Source: Melioribacter sp. (GTDB lineage: Bacteria > Bacteroidota > Ignavibacteria > Ignavibacteriales > Melioribacteraceae). Taken from it: a stretch of 64,000 nucleotides of DNA. The position numbers were made by a program, and so were the translations under genes. Each line of letters opens with the position of its first letter. The stretch's first letter is position 1. Positions 1 to 9,312 of the stretch are shown here, in pieces. The notes under the pieces were generated by a model. The model had not been told where the DNA came from and did not search any database. It was given only the letters and a program-made list of their open reading frames with translations. The stretch covers positions 234,913 to 298,912 of the forward strand of contig JAOACD010000016.1 in the NCBI GenBank assembly GCA_026417975.1, given 5' to 3'.

Positions 1-1
1 T

Positions 2-400
2 GAGTATTTACCAGAACACCCCAAATACTATCCCGATGACCAATTAAGTGATGAAAACGAAAGATTTTTTGTGTCTGAAATTATACGTGAAAAAATTTTT
101 GAAATGTATCACGAGGAAGTGCCATATAGTACAGAAGTAGTAATTGAGGAATTCAAAGAAAGAGAAAAGGGGAAAGATTACATAAGAGCTATTATAGTAG
201 TAGAAAAAGAATCGCAAAAACCAATAATTATTGGTAAAAACGGAGAGTTAATAAAAAAATTAGGAAAGCACGCCAGGGAATCAATTGAAAGGTTCTTGGG
301 TAGGGAAGTTTATTTAGAATTATTTGTAAAAGTAAGAGAAAAATGGCGTTCAAAACCAAATTTACTTAAAGCATTTGGATATATCCCACCAGAAGAATAA
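2..400 (+). CDS. era: GTPase Era, C-terminal part (5' end outside window)
   Basis: The reading frame is open from base 2, so this is the last 132 residues of a longer protein. The peptide has the Era linker ([17 protein letters not shown]) followed by a type-2 KH RNA-binding domain with the [13 protein letters not shown] loop and an RxxIERFLG helix. Era binds the 3' end of 16S rRNA through this domain during 30S maturation. The G domain lies upstream of the window. The GTG at 71 is internal and is not a start. The stop is TAA, and an EamA transporter gene follows 29 bases later on the same strand. Confidence 0.93.
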   Translation, partial: EYLPEHPKYYPDDQLSDENERFFVSEIIREKIFEMYHEEVPYSTEVVIEEFKEREKGKDYIRAIIVVEKESQKPIIIGKNGELIKKLGKHARESIERFLGREVYLELFVKVREKWRSKPNLLKAFGYIPPEE

Positions 401-429
401 ACATATCATAAGTTAATCCATTATAGATT

Positions 430-1371
430 ATGAATAATCATGCAGAAAAAAAATTTTCGTACTTTTTAGGGGAAAGTGCTCTTTTATTTATGACACTAAT
501 TTGGGGAGGAACATTTGTTGTTGTTAAAGAATCCCTTAGTGATATTTCCTCAATGTTATTTATTACAATACGATTTATAATTGCTTCAATAGTTATAGTT
601 TTTGTTTTAATTGTTAAAAACCATAAAATTAATAAACAAGATTTTTTTGCAGGAATATTATTAGGTATTTTTCTATTTCTTGGCTTTATATTTCAAACTG
701 CAGGACTTAAATATACAACGGCATCAAAATCCGGTTTTATAACAGGCTCGCTTGTTGTTATAGTCCCTTTTCTACAATTTTTCATAGAAAAGAAAGTTCC
801 TACTAAGGGAGCAGTTATTGGAACAATTTTAGTTTTTATTGGAATAGTTTTTTTATCTAGTAGTGGAACTTCTATAAGTGATTTTATAAAAGAATTGGGC
901 TCCAATTTTAATTTTGGGGATACATTAACATTAATTTGTGCTTTATTTTTTGCTTTGCATGTTGTTTATATGGATATAATTTCTCCAAAACATGATTTCT
1001 GGGTTTTATTTGTAAGTCAGTTAATAAGTGTTGCAATTCTGTCATTCTTTGTATCGATATTCTTTCATATTTTATCTATCGAAACGGTTAAAATCAAGTT
1101 TACTAATAATTTGCTAATTGGAATACTTTATACTTCATTACTGGCAACCTGTGTAAATTTCGGATTACAAACTAAGTTTCAAAAATTAGTAAGTCCTACA
1201 AAAGCAGCAATAATATATTCCTTTGAACCAATATTTGCTGCAATTTTTGCTTTCTTTATACTAAAAGAAAAATTCAGTAATTTTGGTTTACTAGGTAGTT
1301 TTTTAATTTTTACTGGACTAATTATTTCAGAAATTTTCGATTCTTTTAGTTCGAAATTTCTTAAAAGCTAA
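430..1371 (+). CDS. EamA/DMT-family permease
   Basis: This is a 313-residue, very hydrophobic protein with about ten membrane helices, made of two EamA repeats (roughly residues 17-148 and 165-305). The first helix carries the family's LIWGGTFVVVK signature and the second repeat ends with a PIFAAIFAFFILKEK helix typical of drug/metabolite exporters. The substrate cannot be told from sequence. It sits between era and acyP, 1 base before the acyP start, so it is probably co-transcribed with the acyP-ispF run. Confidence 0.88.
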   Translation: MNNHAEKKFSYFLGESALLFMTLIWGGTFVVVKESLSDISSMLFITIRFIIASIVIVFVLIVKNHKINKQDFFAGILLGIFLFLGFIFQTAGLKYTTASKSGFITGSLVVIVPFLQFFIEKKVPTKGAVIGTILVFIGIVFLSSSGTSISDFIKELGSNFNFGDTLTLICALFFALHVVYMDIISPKHDFWVLFVSQLISVAILSFFVSIFFHILSIETVKIKFTNNLLIGILYTSLLATCVNFGLQTKFQKLVSPTKAAIIYSFEPIFAAIFAFFILKEKFSNFGLLGSFLIFTGLIISEIFDSFSSKFLKS

Positions 1372-1372
1372 A

Positions 1373-1654
1373 ATGGATAACATTAAAAGAGCAGAAATTA
1401 TTGTAAGCGGACTTGTTCAAGGAGTTGGCTTTAGATATTTTATTTATCGTCACGCTCAAAGTTTAGGATTAAAGGGTTACACCAAAAATCTTTATAGTGG
1501 AGAAGTTTATACTGTAGTTGAAGGTGAGCCACATTTAATTGAAGAACTTTTTAATAAGATTAGAATAGGACCTATATCTGCAGACGTAAAAGATGCTACT
1601 ATAAAATGGAGTGAACCTAAAAACGAATTTAAAACATTTGAGATAAGATTTTGA
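1373..1654 (+). CDS. acyP: Acylphosphatase
   Basis: This 93-residue single-domain protein hydrolyses acyl phosphates in the cytoplasm. It has the complete family signature: VQGVGFR with catalytic Arg21, and the TKNLYSGEV segment with catalytic Asn39 in a GYxxNxxxGxV context. Length matches the family (about 90-100). It starts 1 base after the transporter stop and its TGA overlaps the TTG start of ispF by 3 bases, so translation is probably coupled. Confidence 0.93.
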   Translation: MDNIKRAEIIVSGLVQGVGFRYFIYRHAQSLGLKGYTKNLYSGEVYTVVEGEPHLIEELFNKIRIGPISADVKDATIKWSEPKNEFKTFEIRF

Positions 1655-2142
1655 ACCAGCAATTTAGAATAGGGTTTGGTTATGATGTCCATCCCTTTTC
1701 AAGGGATAGGATACTTGTTTTAGGTGGAATTGTTATTCCATACGAAACAGGATTAGAAGGGCATTCTGATGCAGATGTATTATTACACTCAATTTGTGAT
1801 GCAATGCTTGGTGCACTTGCTCTAGGAGATATTGGTAAGCATTTCCCAAATACAAGCGAAGAGTTTCGGAATATCGATAGTAAAATTTTACTCGAGCGGA
1901 CTTATGACATAGTTCAAAAACATGGCTATGTATTATGTAATATTGATGCTACTCTTGTAATTGAAAAACCTAAAGTCGCACCATTTATTGGTCTTATGAA
2001 AAAAGAAATTGCCTCTGTATTGAAAGTAGATGAAAATCAAGTTTCAATTAAAGCAACTACATCTGAAAAACTTGGGTTTATTGGACGTCAAGAAGGTGCG
2101 GCAGCTTACGCTATAGTTCTACTTACAAAAAAAGAAAATTAA
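1651..2142 (+). CDS. ispF: 2-C-methyl-D-erythritol 2,4-cyclodiphosphate synthase
   Basis: IspF makes 2-C-methyl-D-erythritol 2,4-cyclodiphosphate in the MEP isoprenoid pathway. The 163-residue protein has the N-terminal GFGYDVH zinc-binding motif (Asp12, His14), the GLEGHSDADVLLHSICDAMLG segment with the third metal His, and a C-terminal TTSEKLGFIGRQEG motif that lines the cytidine site. The start is TTG inside the end of acyP; no ATG lies near and Asn-Gln-Gln-Phe-Arg is the expected short N terminus. The stop overlaps the dedA ATG by one base (TAATG). Confidence 0.95.
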   Translation: MNQQFRIGFGYDVHPFSRDRILVLGGIVIPYETGLEGHSDADVLLHSICDAMLGALALGDIGKHFPNTSEEFRNIDSKILLERTYDIVQKHGYVLCNIDATLVIEKPKVAPFIGLMKKEIASVLKVDENQVSIKATTSEKLGFIGRQEGAAAYAIVLLTKKEN

Positions 2143-2759
2143 TGCTCGAAAATATAATCTCATACATAGATTCTCTTGATCCAACACTTATTTATTTTGT
2201 CCTTTTTTTCTTTGGATTCATTGAAAATATTTTTCCACCATCACCAAGTGATGTTGTTGTTGTTTTAAGTTCTACTTTAATTGCTAATTCAACCTTAGGA
2301 TTTTTACCCATTCTTTTAATTACAAGTTTTGGAAGCGGTTTAGGATTTATTGTGATGTATTTTATTGGTAAGAATCTGGGAGAAAAATTGATAAGAAACG
2401 GGAAGTTAAAATTCATTAAAAAAGAAGCTCTGAACAAAGCAGATATGTGGTTTCATAAATATGGCTATAAATTAATTTTAATAAATAGATTCTTGCCAGG
2501 CACAAGAGCGGTAGTGAGTTTTTTTTCTGGTTTTCATAGATTAAAAAAATCTAAAACTTTCTTTTATGCAGTTATAAGTTCATTTTTATGGAATACTTTA
2601 CTTATTGCTTTAGGAGTTTTTTTAGGGCAAAACCTTGAATTAATTGATAAGTATTTAACTACTTATTCAGATATAGTATTGACTTTTACTGCAATTGTAA
2701 TATTATTTTTTGTAGTTAGATTTTTTATGAAAAAGAAAAGAGAGAATGAAAATAAGTAA
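2142..2759 (+). CDS. DedA-family (VTT domain) membrane protein
   Basis: This 205-residue polytopic protein belongs to the DedA/SNARE-associated family, whose members act in membrane lipid homeostasis and undecaprenyl-phosphate recycling in other bacteria. Visible marks are the FIENIFPPSPSDVVVVLSS N-terminal re-entrant segment with E and PPxP, the GxxxGxxxMYFIGKNLGEK region, and the conserved NRFLPGTRAVVSFFSG box. The C terminus is a basic tail after the last helix. It overlaps ispF by 1 base and lnt by 14 bases. The exact transported lipid is not shown by the sequence. Confidence 0.88.
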   Translation: MLENIISYIDSLDPTLIYFVLFFFGFIENIFPPSPSDVVVVLSSTLIANSTLGFLPILLITSFGSGLGFIVMYFIGKNLGEKLIRNGKLKFIKKEALNKADMWFHKYGYKLILINRFLPGTRAVVSFFSGFHRLKKSKTFFYAVISSFLWNTLLIALGVFLGQNLELIDKYLTTYSDIVLTFTAIVILFFVVRFFMKKKRENENK

Positions 2760-4365
2760 TTATTTTTTTTCGGAAGAGAAAAGCGAAAAGAAAAAAGAAT
2801 TGGTTTTGTGCTTTTTGAGTGGAGTATTGCTTGGAATATCTTTTCCGCCTTTTCCATTTCCAGTATTAATTTTTTTTTCATTAATTCCCTATTTGATTGT
2901 AATAGAAAAAAAAGATAACCTAAGTTCAATTAGTAGATTTACATATTTCACAATTTTCTTCTTTACAATAATTACTCTCTATTGGGTAGGTAGCTGGACA
3001 AAAGAGGCCGATCCATTTTTAATGATATCTGGAGCTCTTTTAATGTTTGTCAATCCTGCAATTTTTTTGATACCATCAACATTATATTATTTTTGTAAAA
3101 GAATCTTTAATAAGAACATTGCTTTATTCCTATTGCCCTTTTTTTGGGTTGCATTTGAGTATGCTTATAGTTTAACAGATTTAAGATTTCCTTGGCTTAC
3201 TTTGGCAAATTCTCTTTCATACTTTAATTGGTATATTCAAATAGCAGATATTATTGGTGCTTATGGTATTTCGCTATTAATTTTATACATCAATATTTTT
3301 CTTTATAAATTCCTTAGCGAGTATTATAGAGGGCAAAAAAAACTAGTTTATCTTTTAGTTGCAGTATTGCTTTTTATTTTTCCAGTAATATATGGGATAT
3401 ATAAAACGTTTACATACGAACATTCTCAAAAAAGAATTAAAGTAGGATTAGTTCAACCTAATTTGAATCCATGGGATAAGTGGGAAGCAAAAAATTTAGA
3501 TGAGTTATTAAATGTTTACTTGGAACTTTCTCAGAATGCTGTTAATGATAGAGCTAAATTAATTGTTTGGCCAGAATCTGCATTACCAGTTTACTTGTTA
3601 TCTGGTAATTATGATGGTGAAGTTGATAGAATACATAAATTTGTTGATTCGAACAATGTTTTTTTGATGACTGGTATGCCTGATGCTACTTTTTATTTCG
3701 ATTTATCACAAGTTCCACCTGATGCAAAGAAAATAAAAAATAGTGATGTTGCATATACATCTTATAATTCTATATTACTTTTCAGCCCTTTTTCAAATCG
3801 AGTACAAAAATATGCTAAAATAAAATTAGTTCCCTTTGGTGAAAAAGTTCCTTTTGTCGAACAGCTTCCATTTCTTGGGGATTTAATTAAATGGCAAGTT
3901 GGAATCTCAAGTTGGAATGTAGGAAAAGAACAGATACTTTTTGATTTACTAAATTTCAAAGCTGCAGGTGTAATTTGTTTTGAATCAATTTACCCTGATT
4001 TTGTAGCAAATTTTGTTAAAAATGGAGCTCAACTTTTGGTTGTTGTTACTAATGATAGTTGGTATGGATATTCAAGCGGACCTTTTCAACATAAGGAATT
4101 TGCAGCATTGCGTGCTGTTGAGAACAGAAGAACAATTGTTAGAGCAGCAAATGGTGGAATAAGTTGCATTATCGATCCTTTAGGAAGAACTATTATTCAA
4201 ACAAATCTTTTTACCAAAAATGTTTTGGTAGGCTATGCAGAATTAAGAAATGAAATAACATTTTTTTCAAAATATCCATTAATAGTTCCTATATTGACTT
4301 CTTTTGTTTCATTAATGGTTTTAATTCTTTATCCTTATAAAAACTTATTAAAACGTAGGATATAA
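2746..4365 (+). CDS. lnt: Apolipoprotein N-acyltransferase
   Basis: Lnt adds the third acyl chain to the N-terminal Cys of lipoproteins at the periplasmic face of the inner membrane. The protein has 539 residues: an N-terminal block of about seven membrane helices (about 20-215), a nitrilase-type catalytic domain (about 230-510) and a final helix. The Glu-Lys-Cys triad is visible as WPESALP (about 275), KLVPFGEK (about 360) and VICFESIYPDF (about 411). The many lipoprotein signals encoded in this window are its likely substrates. The start lies 14 bases inside dedA. Confidence 0.94.
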   Translation: MKISNYFFSEEKSEKKKELVLCFLSGVLLGISFPPFPFPVLIFFSLIPYLIVIEKKDNLSSISRFTYFTIFFFTIITLYWVGSWTKEADPFLMISGALLMFVNPAIFLIPSTLYYFCKRIFNKNIALFLLPFFWVAFEYAYSLTDLRFPWLTLANSLSYFNWYIQIADIIGAYGISLLILYINIFLYKFLSEYYRGQKKLVYLLVAVLLFIFPVIYGIYKTFTYEHSQKRIKVGLVQPNLNPWDKWEAKNLDELLNVYLELSQNAVNDRAKLIVWPESALPVYLLSGNYDGEVDRIHKFVDSNNVFLMTGMPDATFYFDLSQVPPDAKKIKNSDVAYTSYNSILLFSPFSNRVQKYAKIKLVPFGEKVPFVEQLPFLGDLIKWQVGISSWNVGKEQILFDLLNFKAAGVICFESIYPDFVANFVKNGAQLLVVVTNDSWYGYSSGPFQHKEFAALRAVENRRTIVRAANGGISCIIDPLGRTIIQTNLFTKNVLVGYAELRNEITFFSKYPLIVPILTSFVSLMVLILYPYKNLLKRRI

Positions 4366-4366
4366 A

Positions 4367-5404
4367 ATGAAGAAATTTATTGATCTAAGGAGTGATACTG
4401 TTACAAAGCCATCGGAAGGTATGAGAAAAGCAATGTATGAAGCCGAAGTAGGAGATGATGTTTACAAAGAAGACCCCACAGCAAATGAATTGGAAGAATA
4501 TGCTGCAGAATTACTTGGCAAAGAAGCTGCTCTTTTTGTCCCAAGTGGTGTAATGGGAAATCAAATTTGTTTGAATGTTCTAACAAGTCCTGGAGATGAA
4601 GTTATTTGTGAAAAAGATGCTCATATTTTTCAGTACGAATCAGGTTCTCCTGCAATGCTTAGTGGATTGCAATTAAGTTTGGTTGAGGGGGACAAAAAAG
4701 GAATTTTTACGGCAACTCAAATAGAACCACTTATAAGACCATCAAGTGCTTATTATATGGCTCGAACAAGAGTAATTGAGATTGAAAACACTCATAACAG
4801 AGCAGGAGGAACTATTAATCCTGTAGAAAATATTCAGGAAATTTTTAGACTAGCAAAAAAATATAATTTATTTATGCATCTTGATGGCGCAAGAATATGG
4901 AATGCATACGTAGAAACAGGAATTTCACCAGCAAAGTATGCTTCTTATTTTGATTCGGTATCTTGTTGTCTTTCAAAAGGTTTGGGTGCTCCGATTGGTT
5001 CTATTATAGCAGGTTCAAAAGAGTTTATAAAAGAAGCATATCGTGTTAGAAAAGCTTGGGGTGGTGGAATGCGTCAAGTGGGAATAATTGCAGCTGCTGG
5101 TCTTTATGCTCTCAAGAATAATATTGAGCGACTTAAAGAAGATCATCAAAAAGCAAAATTATTAGCTTATAATTTATCTCAATTAAAAACTGTTAATATT
5201 GACTTAGAACTAGTTCAAACTAATATTGTAATGTTTTCTTTAGTAAATATGAAAGCTGAAGATTTTATCTTAAAATGTAAAGATAGAGGATTGCTTTTAG
5301 GAACTGGTAAGGTTGGAGTAATAAGAGCTGTAACTCATATGGATGTTACTATGCAAGAAATTGAAAAAGCGTGTAAGATTATTGAAGATATATTAACAGA
5401 ATAA
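4367..5404 (+). CDS. ltaE: Low-specificity L-threonine aldolase
   Basis: This PLP enzyme splits L-threonine or L-allo-threonine to glycine and acetaldehyde. Its 345 residues match the family length. Visible signatures are the N-terminal DLRSDTVTKPSEGMR, EVGDDVYKEDPT, the IEIENTHNRAGG segment, HLDGARIWNA with the PLP-contacting Asp, and the Schiff-base Lys in CCLSKGLGAPIGS (about residue 204). It starts 1 base after the lnt stop and ends the + strand run. The next gene is convergent. Confidence 0.93.
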   Translation: MKKFIDLRSDTVTKPSEGMRKAMYEAEVGDDVYKEDPTANELEEYAAELLGKEAALFVPSGVMGNQICLNVLTSPGDEVICEKDAHIFQYESGSPAMLSGLQLSLVEGDKKGIFTATQIEPLIRPSSAYYMARTRVIEIENTHNRAGGTINPVENIQEIFRLAKKYNLFMHLDGARIWNAYVETGISPAKYASYFDSVSCCLSKGLGAPIGSIIAGSKEFIKEAYRVRKAWGGGMRQVGIIAAAGLYALKNNIERLKEDHQKAKLLAYNLSQLKTVNIDLELVQTNIVMFSLVNMKAEDFILKCKDRGLLLGTGKVGVIRAVTHMDVTMQEIEKACKIIEDILTE

Positions 5405-5458
5405 ATTCAGTCTAATAGTTATAAAATGTAATAGCTCAAATATTTGATGTTCAACTTA

Positions 5459-6601
5459 TTAGTATATAAAAAATATTATTGTAGTAACTGTAACAAATGT
5501 GAATACTAATTTTGAAATTAAATTAGGATATTTTACTTTTAGGTAACCCCAAGCTTTAGCAGTTATTATCATTAAGATGGCTAATAAAATAGTTGTTAAA
5601 AGACATTCTAAAAGATTTAGTTTAGAACCGTATAAACTAACTAAACTATTTCCTTCCCAAATTCTAAGATATAGTAATTTTATATGTAGCCAATAAACAA
5701 GTAATGATTCTCTGCTAATGTCAATAATAAATGTTTGATAATTTTTTAGGTTAGATAAATACATCCAGCTTAATCCTAGTAGCACAAAAATTATTCCAAG
5801 TCTTTGTGTAAAGAAAAAATAATTTGGTTTTACGTTTACCCACGACTGAGGGAATAAAAAATTTAAGAATAAAACACTAATAACAAAAAAAATTATTCCC
5901 ATTATTATTAAGTTTTTTATGAAAATTTTTTCTTCGTTTTTGTTTTTATATTCTATATAATATTTTCCTATTAGTGCACCACTAAAAATAAAAGCAAGCC
6001 ATGGGAAAAGTGGGAACAACGAGCCATGCATTCTGTTGAAATAATTTGCAATTCCAAGTGGGAAAATTTTAGTGTAATCTGTTTCCCAAGCAATCGGGGA
6101 ATATGCTAGTACAAAAAAATCGAGAATTAAAATTGTTGAATAATAAATTTTGTTTGACTTAATTGATATTCTTAATAATAGCAATAACAATAGACCAACG
6201 GCAATGCATTGTAATATATCAACGCGTAGAAATTCTTTAATCATGTGTGGATAATCTGGATTAGAAATTTTTTTTAGCGAAAGGTAACTTGCATGTAAAG
6301 AGTATCCTGCTAAAAATATTAAAGTAATTCTACCGATTTTTTTCCAGAATTTTTTCCCAAATTTTCTAAGTTCATCTAAACCTTTTTGCAAAGAAAGGAT
6401 AAAAACCATGCCTGATGTGAAAGTAAATGTAGGAGCAACAAGACCATTTATGTAATTTAATATCTCGAACCATTTTTGAGATTTAATTGAAGGTAGTAAG
6501 AAAGAATTTACAACATGCACTTCAATCATCACAAGTAGTGCTAATCCTTTTAAAAGATCTATAAAAAGTGCTCGATTTGTGTTTTTCAAACCAATACTCA
6601 A
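5459..6601 (-). CDS. DUF1624/HGSNAT-type membrane acyltransferase
   Basis: A 380-residue protein with about ten membrane helices. Its N terminus (RALFIDLLKGLALLVMIEVH, then LVAPTFTFTSGMVF) is the hallmark of the heparan-alpha-glucosaminide N-acetyltransferase-like DUF1624 family, which moves acetyl groups across a membrane to sugars. His27, in the first helix after Glu, is a candidate functional residue. It is convergent with ltaE (gap 54 bases) and divergent from the exonuclease gene. The substrate is unknown; a cell-wall or exopolysaccharide sugar is an inference from the family. Confidence 0.8.
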   Translation of the reverse strand: MSIGLKNTNRALFIDLLKGLALLVMIEVHVVNSFLLPSIKSQKWFEILNYINGLVAPTFTFTSGMVFILSLQKGLDELRKFGKKFWKKIGRITLIFLAGYSLHASYLSLKKISNPDYPHMIKEFLRVDILQCIAVGLLLLLLLRISIKSNKIYYSTILILDFFVLAYSPIAWETDYTKIFPLGIANYFNRMHGSLFPLFPWLAFIFSGALIGKYYIEYKNKNEEKIFIKNLIIMGIIFFVISVLFLNFLFPQSWVNVKPNYFFFTQRLGIIFVLLGLSWMYLSNLKNYQTFIIDISRESLLVYWLHIKLLYLRIWEGNSLVSLYGSKLNLLECLLTTILLAILMIITAKAWGYLKVKYPNLISKLVFTFVTVTTIIFFIY

Positions 6602-6721
6602 ATTATTTCGTATTTAATTTTAGAAATTTTTATTCAATATAAAAATTTTTATGTTCAATAAATTTTTTGTTTATATATAAGAAAAATTTTTTTAGATTAA
6701 CTAAAACCTAAGGGGGGAACT

Positions 6722-7411
6722 ATGGGACTAGTATTCGATATTGAGACAATAGGCTATGAATTTGAGACTCTCTCTGAATCACAACAAGAATTTCTTCTTC
6801 GATATGCTGAACAGGAGAAAGATGAAGTAAAAAAGGTAGAAAAAATAGAAGATGTAAAACGTTATTTAAGTCTTTATCCTTTTACTGCTAAGATAATAGC
6901 AATTGGATTATTGAATACTGAAACTGAAAATACTGTGGTATTATTTGAAAGTAGTGAAAGTGATGAATGGGTTTCTGATGAGAAAAAGACTAAATACAAG
7001 CCATTGCCAGAAGTAGAAATGATAAAATTTTTTTGGGATTGTGTAAGTAAAGTTGACACTGTTATTACTTTTAACGGAAGAAATTTTGATATACCATTTA
7101 TTATGTTGCGTTCTGCTTTATTAAAAATAAGACCAACAAAAAATTTACTTAAAAATAGATATGACTCAACATCTCATATCGATTTGTTAGAACAATTTAC
7201 CTTCTACGGTATTACAAAAAAATTTAACCTTGACTTTTACTGTCATGCTTTTGGTATAGAATCTCCTAAATCAAAAGGAATTACTGGTATGGAAGTTAAA
7301 GAATTATATAAGGCTGGAAGGATTAAAGATATTGCTATATACTGCGGTGATGATGTGAGAGCTACTTATGAATTATACAAAATTTGGAAAGAGTATCTAA
7401 ATTTATCTTGA
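6722..7411 (+). CDS. PolB-like 3'-5' exonuclease (DEDDy)
   Basis: A 229-residue stand-alone exonuclease domain related to the proofreading domain of family-B DNA polymerases (PF10108 type). The three Exo motifs are visible: Exo I as VFDIET (Asp6, Glu8), Exo II as TFNGRNFDIPF (about residues 117-127) and Exo III as YCGDDVRATYEL (about 207-218). The Tyr four residues before the last Asp marks the DEDDy class, inferred from family knowledge. A strong purine-rich SD (AAGGGGGGAAC) lies directly before the ATG. It is followed 11 bases later by a TonB-like gene. Confidence 0.85.
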   Translation: MGLVFDIETIGYEFETLSESQQEFLLRYAEQEKDEVKKVEKIEDVKRYLSLYPFTAKIIAIGLLNTETENTVVLFESSESDEWVSDEKKTKYKPLPEVEMIKFFWDCVSKVDTVITFNGRNFDIPFIMLRSALLKIRPTKNLLKNRYDSTSHIDLLEQFTFYGITKKFNLDFYCHAFGIESPKSKGITGMEVKELYKAGRIKDIAIYCGDDVRATYELYKIWKEYLNLS

Positions 7412-7422
7412 ATTGAATACTT

Positions 7423-8022
7423 ATGAATTATAAAAGAGAAAAACAATTTTATAAAAGAAATATCAAAATAAGCTTTTCTATTAGCTTATTACTTATTATA
7501 ATTTTCTTTCTTTTTATCCCAAAATTAAATATAAAGAATAAGCAATTAGTTTATTTTGAAGAACCTGTTATTACTTTGATAGATATACCTGCAACTAAAT
7601 TTTCAAATTCATTACTTCCTAAAGTCGATACTAAATTAGTTACTGAAAATCTAAATATTGACGAGCCTGTTATTTTACCGGATGTTTTATTAAATGAAAA
7701 TTATGTTGGCTTGAATTCTGAACAAATATCTACTAATACTGTTAATGAGAATTCAAATAAGCTTGAGAATTCTGGTTTTTATTACTTACCTCAGCAAATA
7801 GTAGAAGTAATCCCAGTAAATAAAAATAAAATCAAAGGTCAAATTACTTTAGAATTAATAATTGATTCTAATGGCAAAGTAAAGAAATACAAAATATTGA
7901 AAAGTGACATAGATAGTAATGAAATTTCTTATCTAATAGAACAAATAAAAAAGTCTGAATGGGAAAATGTATTGAATACAAATGCTGAATTTAGAATTGT
8001 AAAAACTTATTCTTTTCAGTAA
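7423..8022 (+). CDS. TonB-like protein
   Basis: This 199-residue protein has a short basic N terminus, one membrane helix (about residues 17-36), then a low-complexity Asn/Glu-rich periplasmic linker. It ends in a small C-terminal domain with GQITLELIIDSNGKVKKYKI, the beta-hairpin pattern of the TonB C-terminal fold (GxVxVxFxVdxdGkV). The segment after the helix (PVITLIDIPAT) resembles the post-membrane part of Ignavibacteria TonB proteins. It would energise outer-membrane receptors, but no ExbB/ExbD or receptor gene is nearby, so the role is inferred. Confidence 0.6.
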   Translation: MNYKREKQFYKRNIKISFSISLLLIIIFFLFIPKLNIKNKQLVYFEEPVITLIDIPATKFSNSLLPKVDTKLVTENLNIDEPVILPDVLLNENYVGLNSEQISTNTVNENSNKLENSGFYYLPQQIVEVIPVNKNKIKGQITLELIIDSNGKVKKYKILKSDIDSNEISYLIEQIKKSEWENVLNTNAEFRIVKTYSFQ

Positions 8023-8644
8023 TTACCATTACACAAAAATGTAATTAAATATTAATTGGCAAAGATTATTTTCCTCACATACTTCTTATATAATAATTGA
8101 AAAGTAAAAATATTAGAAAATATGTATGTAAAGATTGATAATTGCTTTTGTAGTTGTTTATTTTTTTGAATTAACAAATTTGTTGATTTATAATGTTATT
8201 TTAGTTTCCACTTATCAAAGGAAAAAGATTACAAGAGCTTTTAGAACTATTGAATAGTTGTAAAGTAAAATGTGAATTGCTTGAGTAGTTGATATTATTA
8301 GGTCATTTTTCTTTGTCTTTATTTTTATCGAAGCCTACGAAAGCAAAGGTTGGTGAGGATTTGAGGTAAAGATATAAAATTTACATTGGTATATTTATTT
8401 TGTATCCATCTGCGTATTATCAGTATATCATTTATCCATAGCCTTATTACCTTACTTTTTAATGGTTTATATATGGTTTTTACAATCTATTATTTTAGGA
8501 ATTATTGTTACTTTAATTTATAAAAAGAAAAATCAATATGATGAGATTTCAGCAGCTTAAATTTTATTAAGATTTGTGTCACAACTTAGAATAACCTTAT
8601 TTTCGATGCAAATTATTTTATTTTGTATTGGGAGTTAGCTGTTT
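8023..8644. other. 622-base stretch without a convincing gene
   Basis: The stretch between the TonB-like and MobA-like genes is very AT-rich and broken by stops in all frames. A short lysine- and leucine-rich open stretch (about 8215-8290) and one small membrane-protein-like ORF at 8462-8560 are the only coding-like pieces. No tRNA, hairpin terminator or repeat was recognised. It may hold decayed coding sequence plus the promoter of the MobA-like gene. Confidence 0.5.
8462..8560 (+). CDS. Possible 32-residue single-helix membrane protein
   Basis: An ATG-to-TAA frame encodes one hydrophobic helix (IWFLQSIILGIIVTLIY) followed by a basic patch (KKKN) and an acidic tail. This is the topology of a small bitopic membrane protein or of the last helix of a transporter. 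The frame is open for a further 20 codons upstream without another start, so it could be the eroded 3' end of a larger gene. There is no good SD before the ATG. Coding status is uncertain. Confidence 0.25.
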   Translation: MVYIWFLQSIILGIIVTLIYKKKNQYDEISAA

Positions 8645-9265
8645 ATGTATTCAATAGCATGTGTAATATTGCCTGGTACAAAACTTGAAAATTTGGATAC
8701 TGATAAATCATTATTGAAGTTTGATAATAAAACATTAATAGAAATTATTTATGAGCGTGTTAACTGTATTTTTGATAATATTATAATTTGCACTGAAACA
8801 CCAGAAAACTATGATTTTTTACCTATACAAAAAATAAAAAGTTTTTATCCAGGGTTTGGTACCTTATCTGCTATTCATGCAACATTAAAAAATTTTTCAA
8901 TAGATAAGATTTTTACTATTTCATGTGACACTCCTTTTGTAACTTGCAGTTTAATAAATCATTTGCTAAACATTAAAACAGATGAGTTAATTATAGTTCC
9001 AAAAGCAAGAGGAATTATTCATTTTACCATTGGAATTTATTCTAAAAATATTTTGCCTATTACTGAAGAAGTATTAAATGCAAATTTCATTGCAAAGAAG
9101 ATTTATGAAAAGAAAAAGCCTTTTTGTTTTAACATAGAAAATTTTTTAGAAAGAGTTGGTGCGGAAATAGTTGATGTGGAGAAGGAAAAATTTTATTTCA
9201 ATGATTTATTTTTTAATATAAATACACTAGATGACTATCAATACGTTAAAGAAAAATTGGTATAA
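8645..9265 (+). CDS. MobA-like nucleotidyltransferase
   Basis: This 206-residue protein resembles MobA, which attaches GMP to molybdopterin. The DKSLLKF segment (after the usual glycine-rich loop), GFGTLSAIHATL, SCDTPFVTCSLINHLL (the CDMPF motif with the metal-binding Asp) and a C-terminal NINTLDDYQ (NxNTPxD type) are all present in order. The N-terminal loop, normally LAGGxSxRMG, reads ILPGTKLENLDT here, losing most glycines and the Arg, so nucleotide binding may differ. It precedes a molybdopterin oxidoreductase operon, which supports a cofactor role. Confidence 0.7.
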   Translation: MYSIACVILPGTKLENLDTDKSLLKFDNKTLIEIIYERVNCIFDNIIICTETPENYDFLPIQKIKSFYPGFGTLSAIHATLKNFSIDKIFTISCDTPFVTCSLINHLLNIKTDELIIVPKARGIIHFTIGIYSKNILPITEEVLNANFIAKKIYEKKKPFCFNIENFLERVGAEIVDVEKEKFYFNDLFFNINTLDDYQYVKEKLV

Positions 9266-9298
9266 AAATTCTAATCTTTTTGATTTAAGTATTCGGAT

Positions 9299-9312
9299 AG
9301 ATTTATAAATCT
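9299..9312. promoter_or_regulatory. 14-bp palindrome, possible second operator
   Basis: AGATTTATAAATCT is a perfect palindrome that shares the ten-base core ATTTATAAAT with the larger palindrome at 9453-9474. Both lie in the 226-base gap before the MerR gene. AT-rich DNA makes short palindromes common, so this is only suggestive. Confidence 0.25.
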
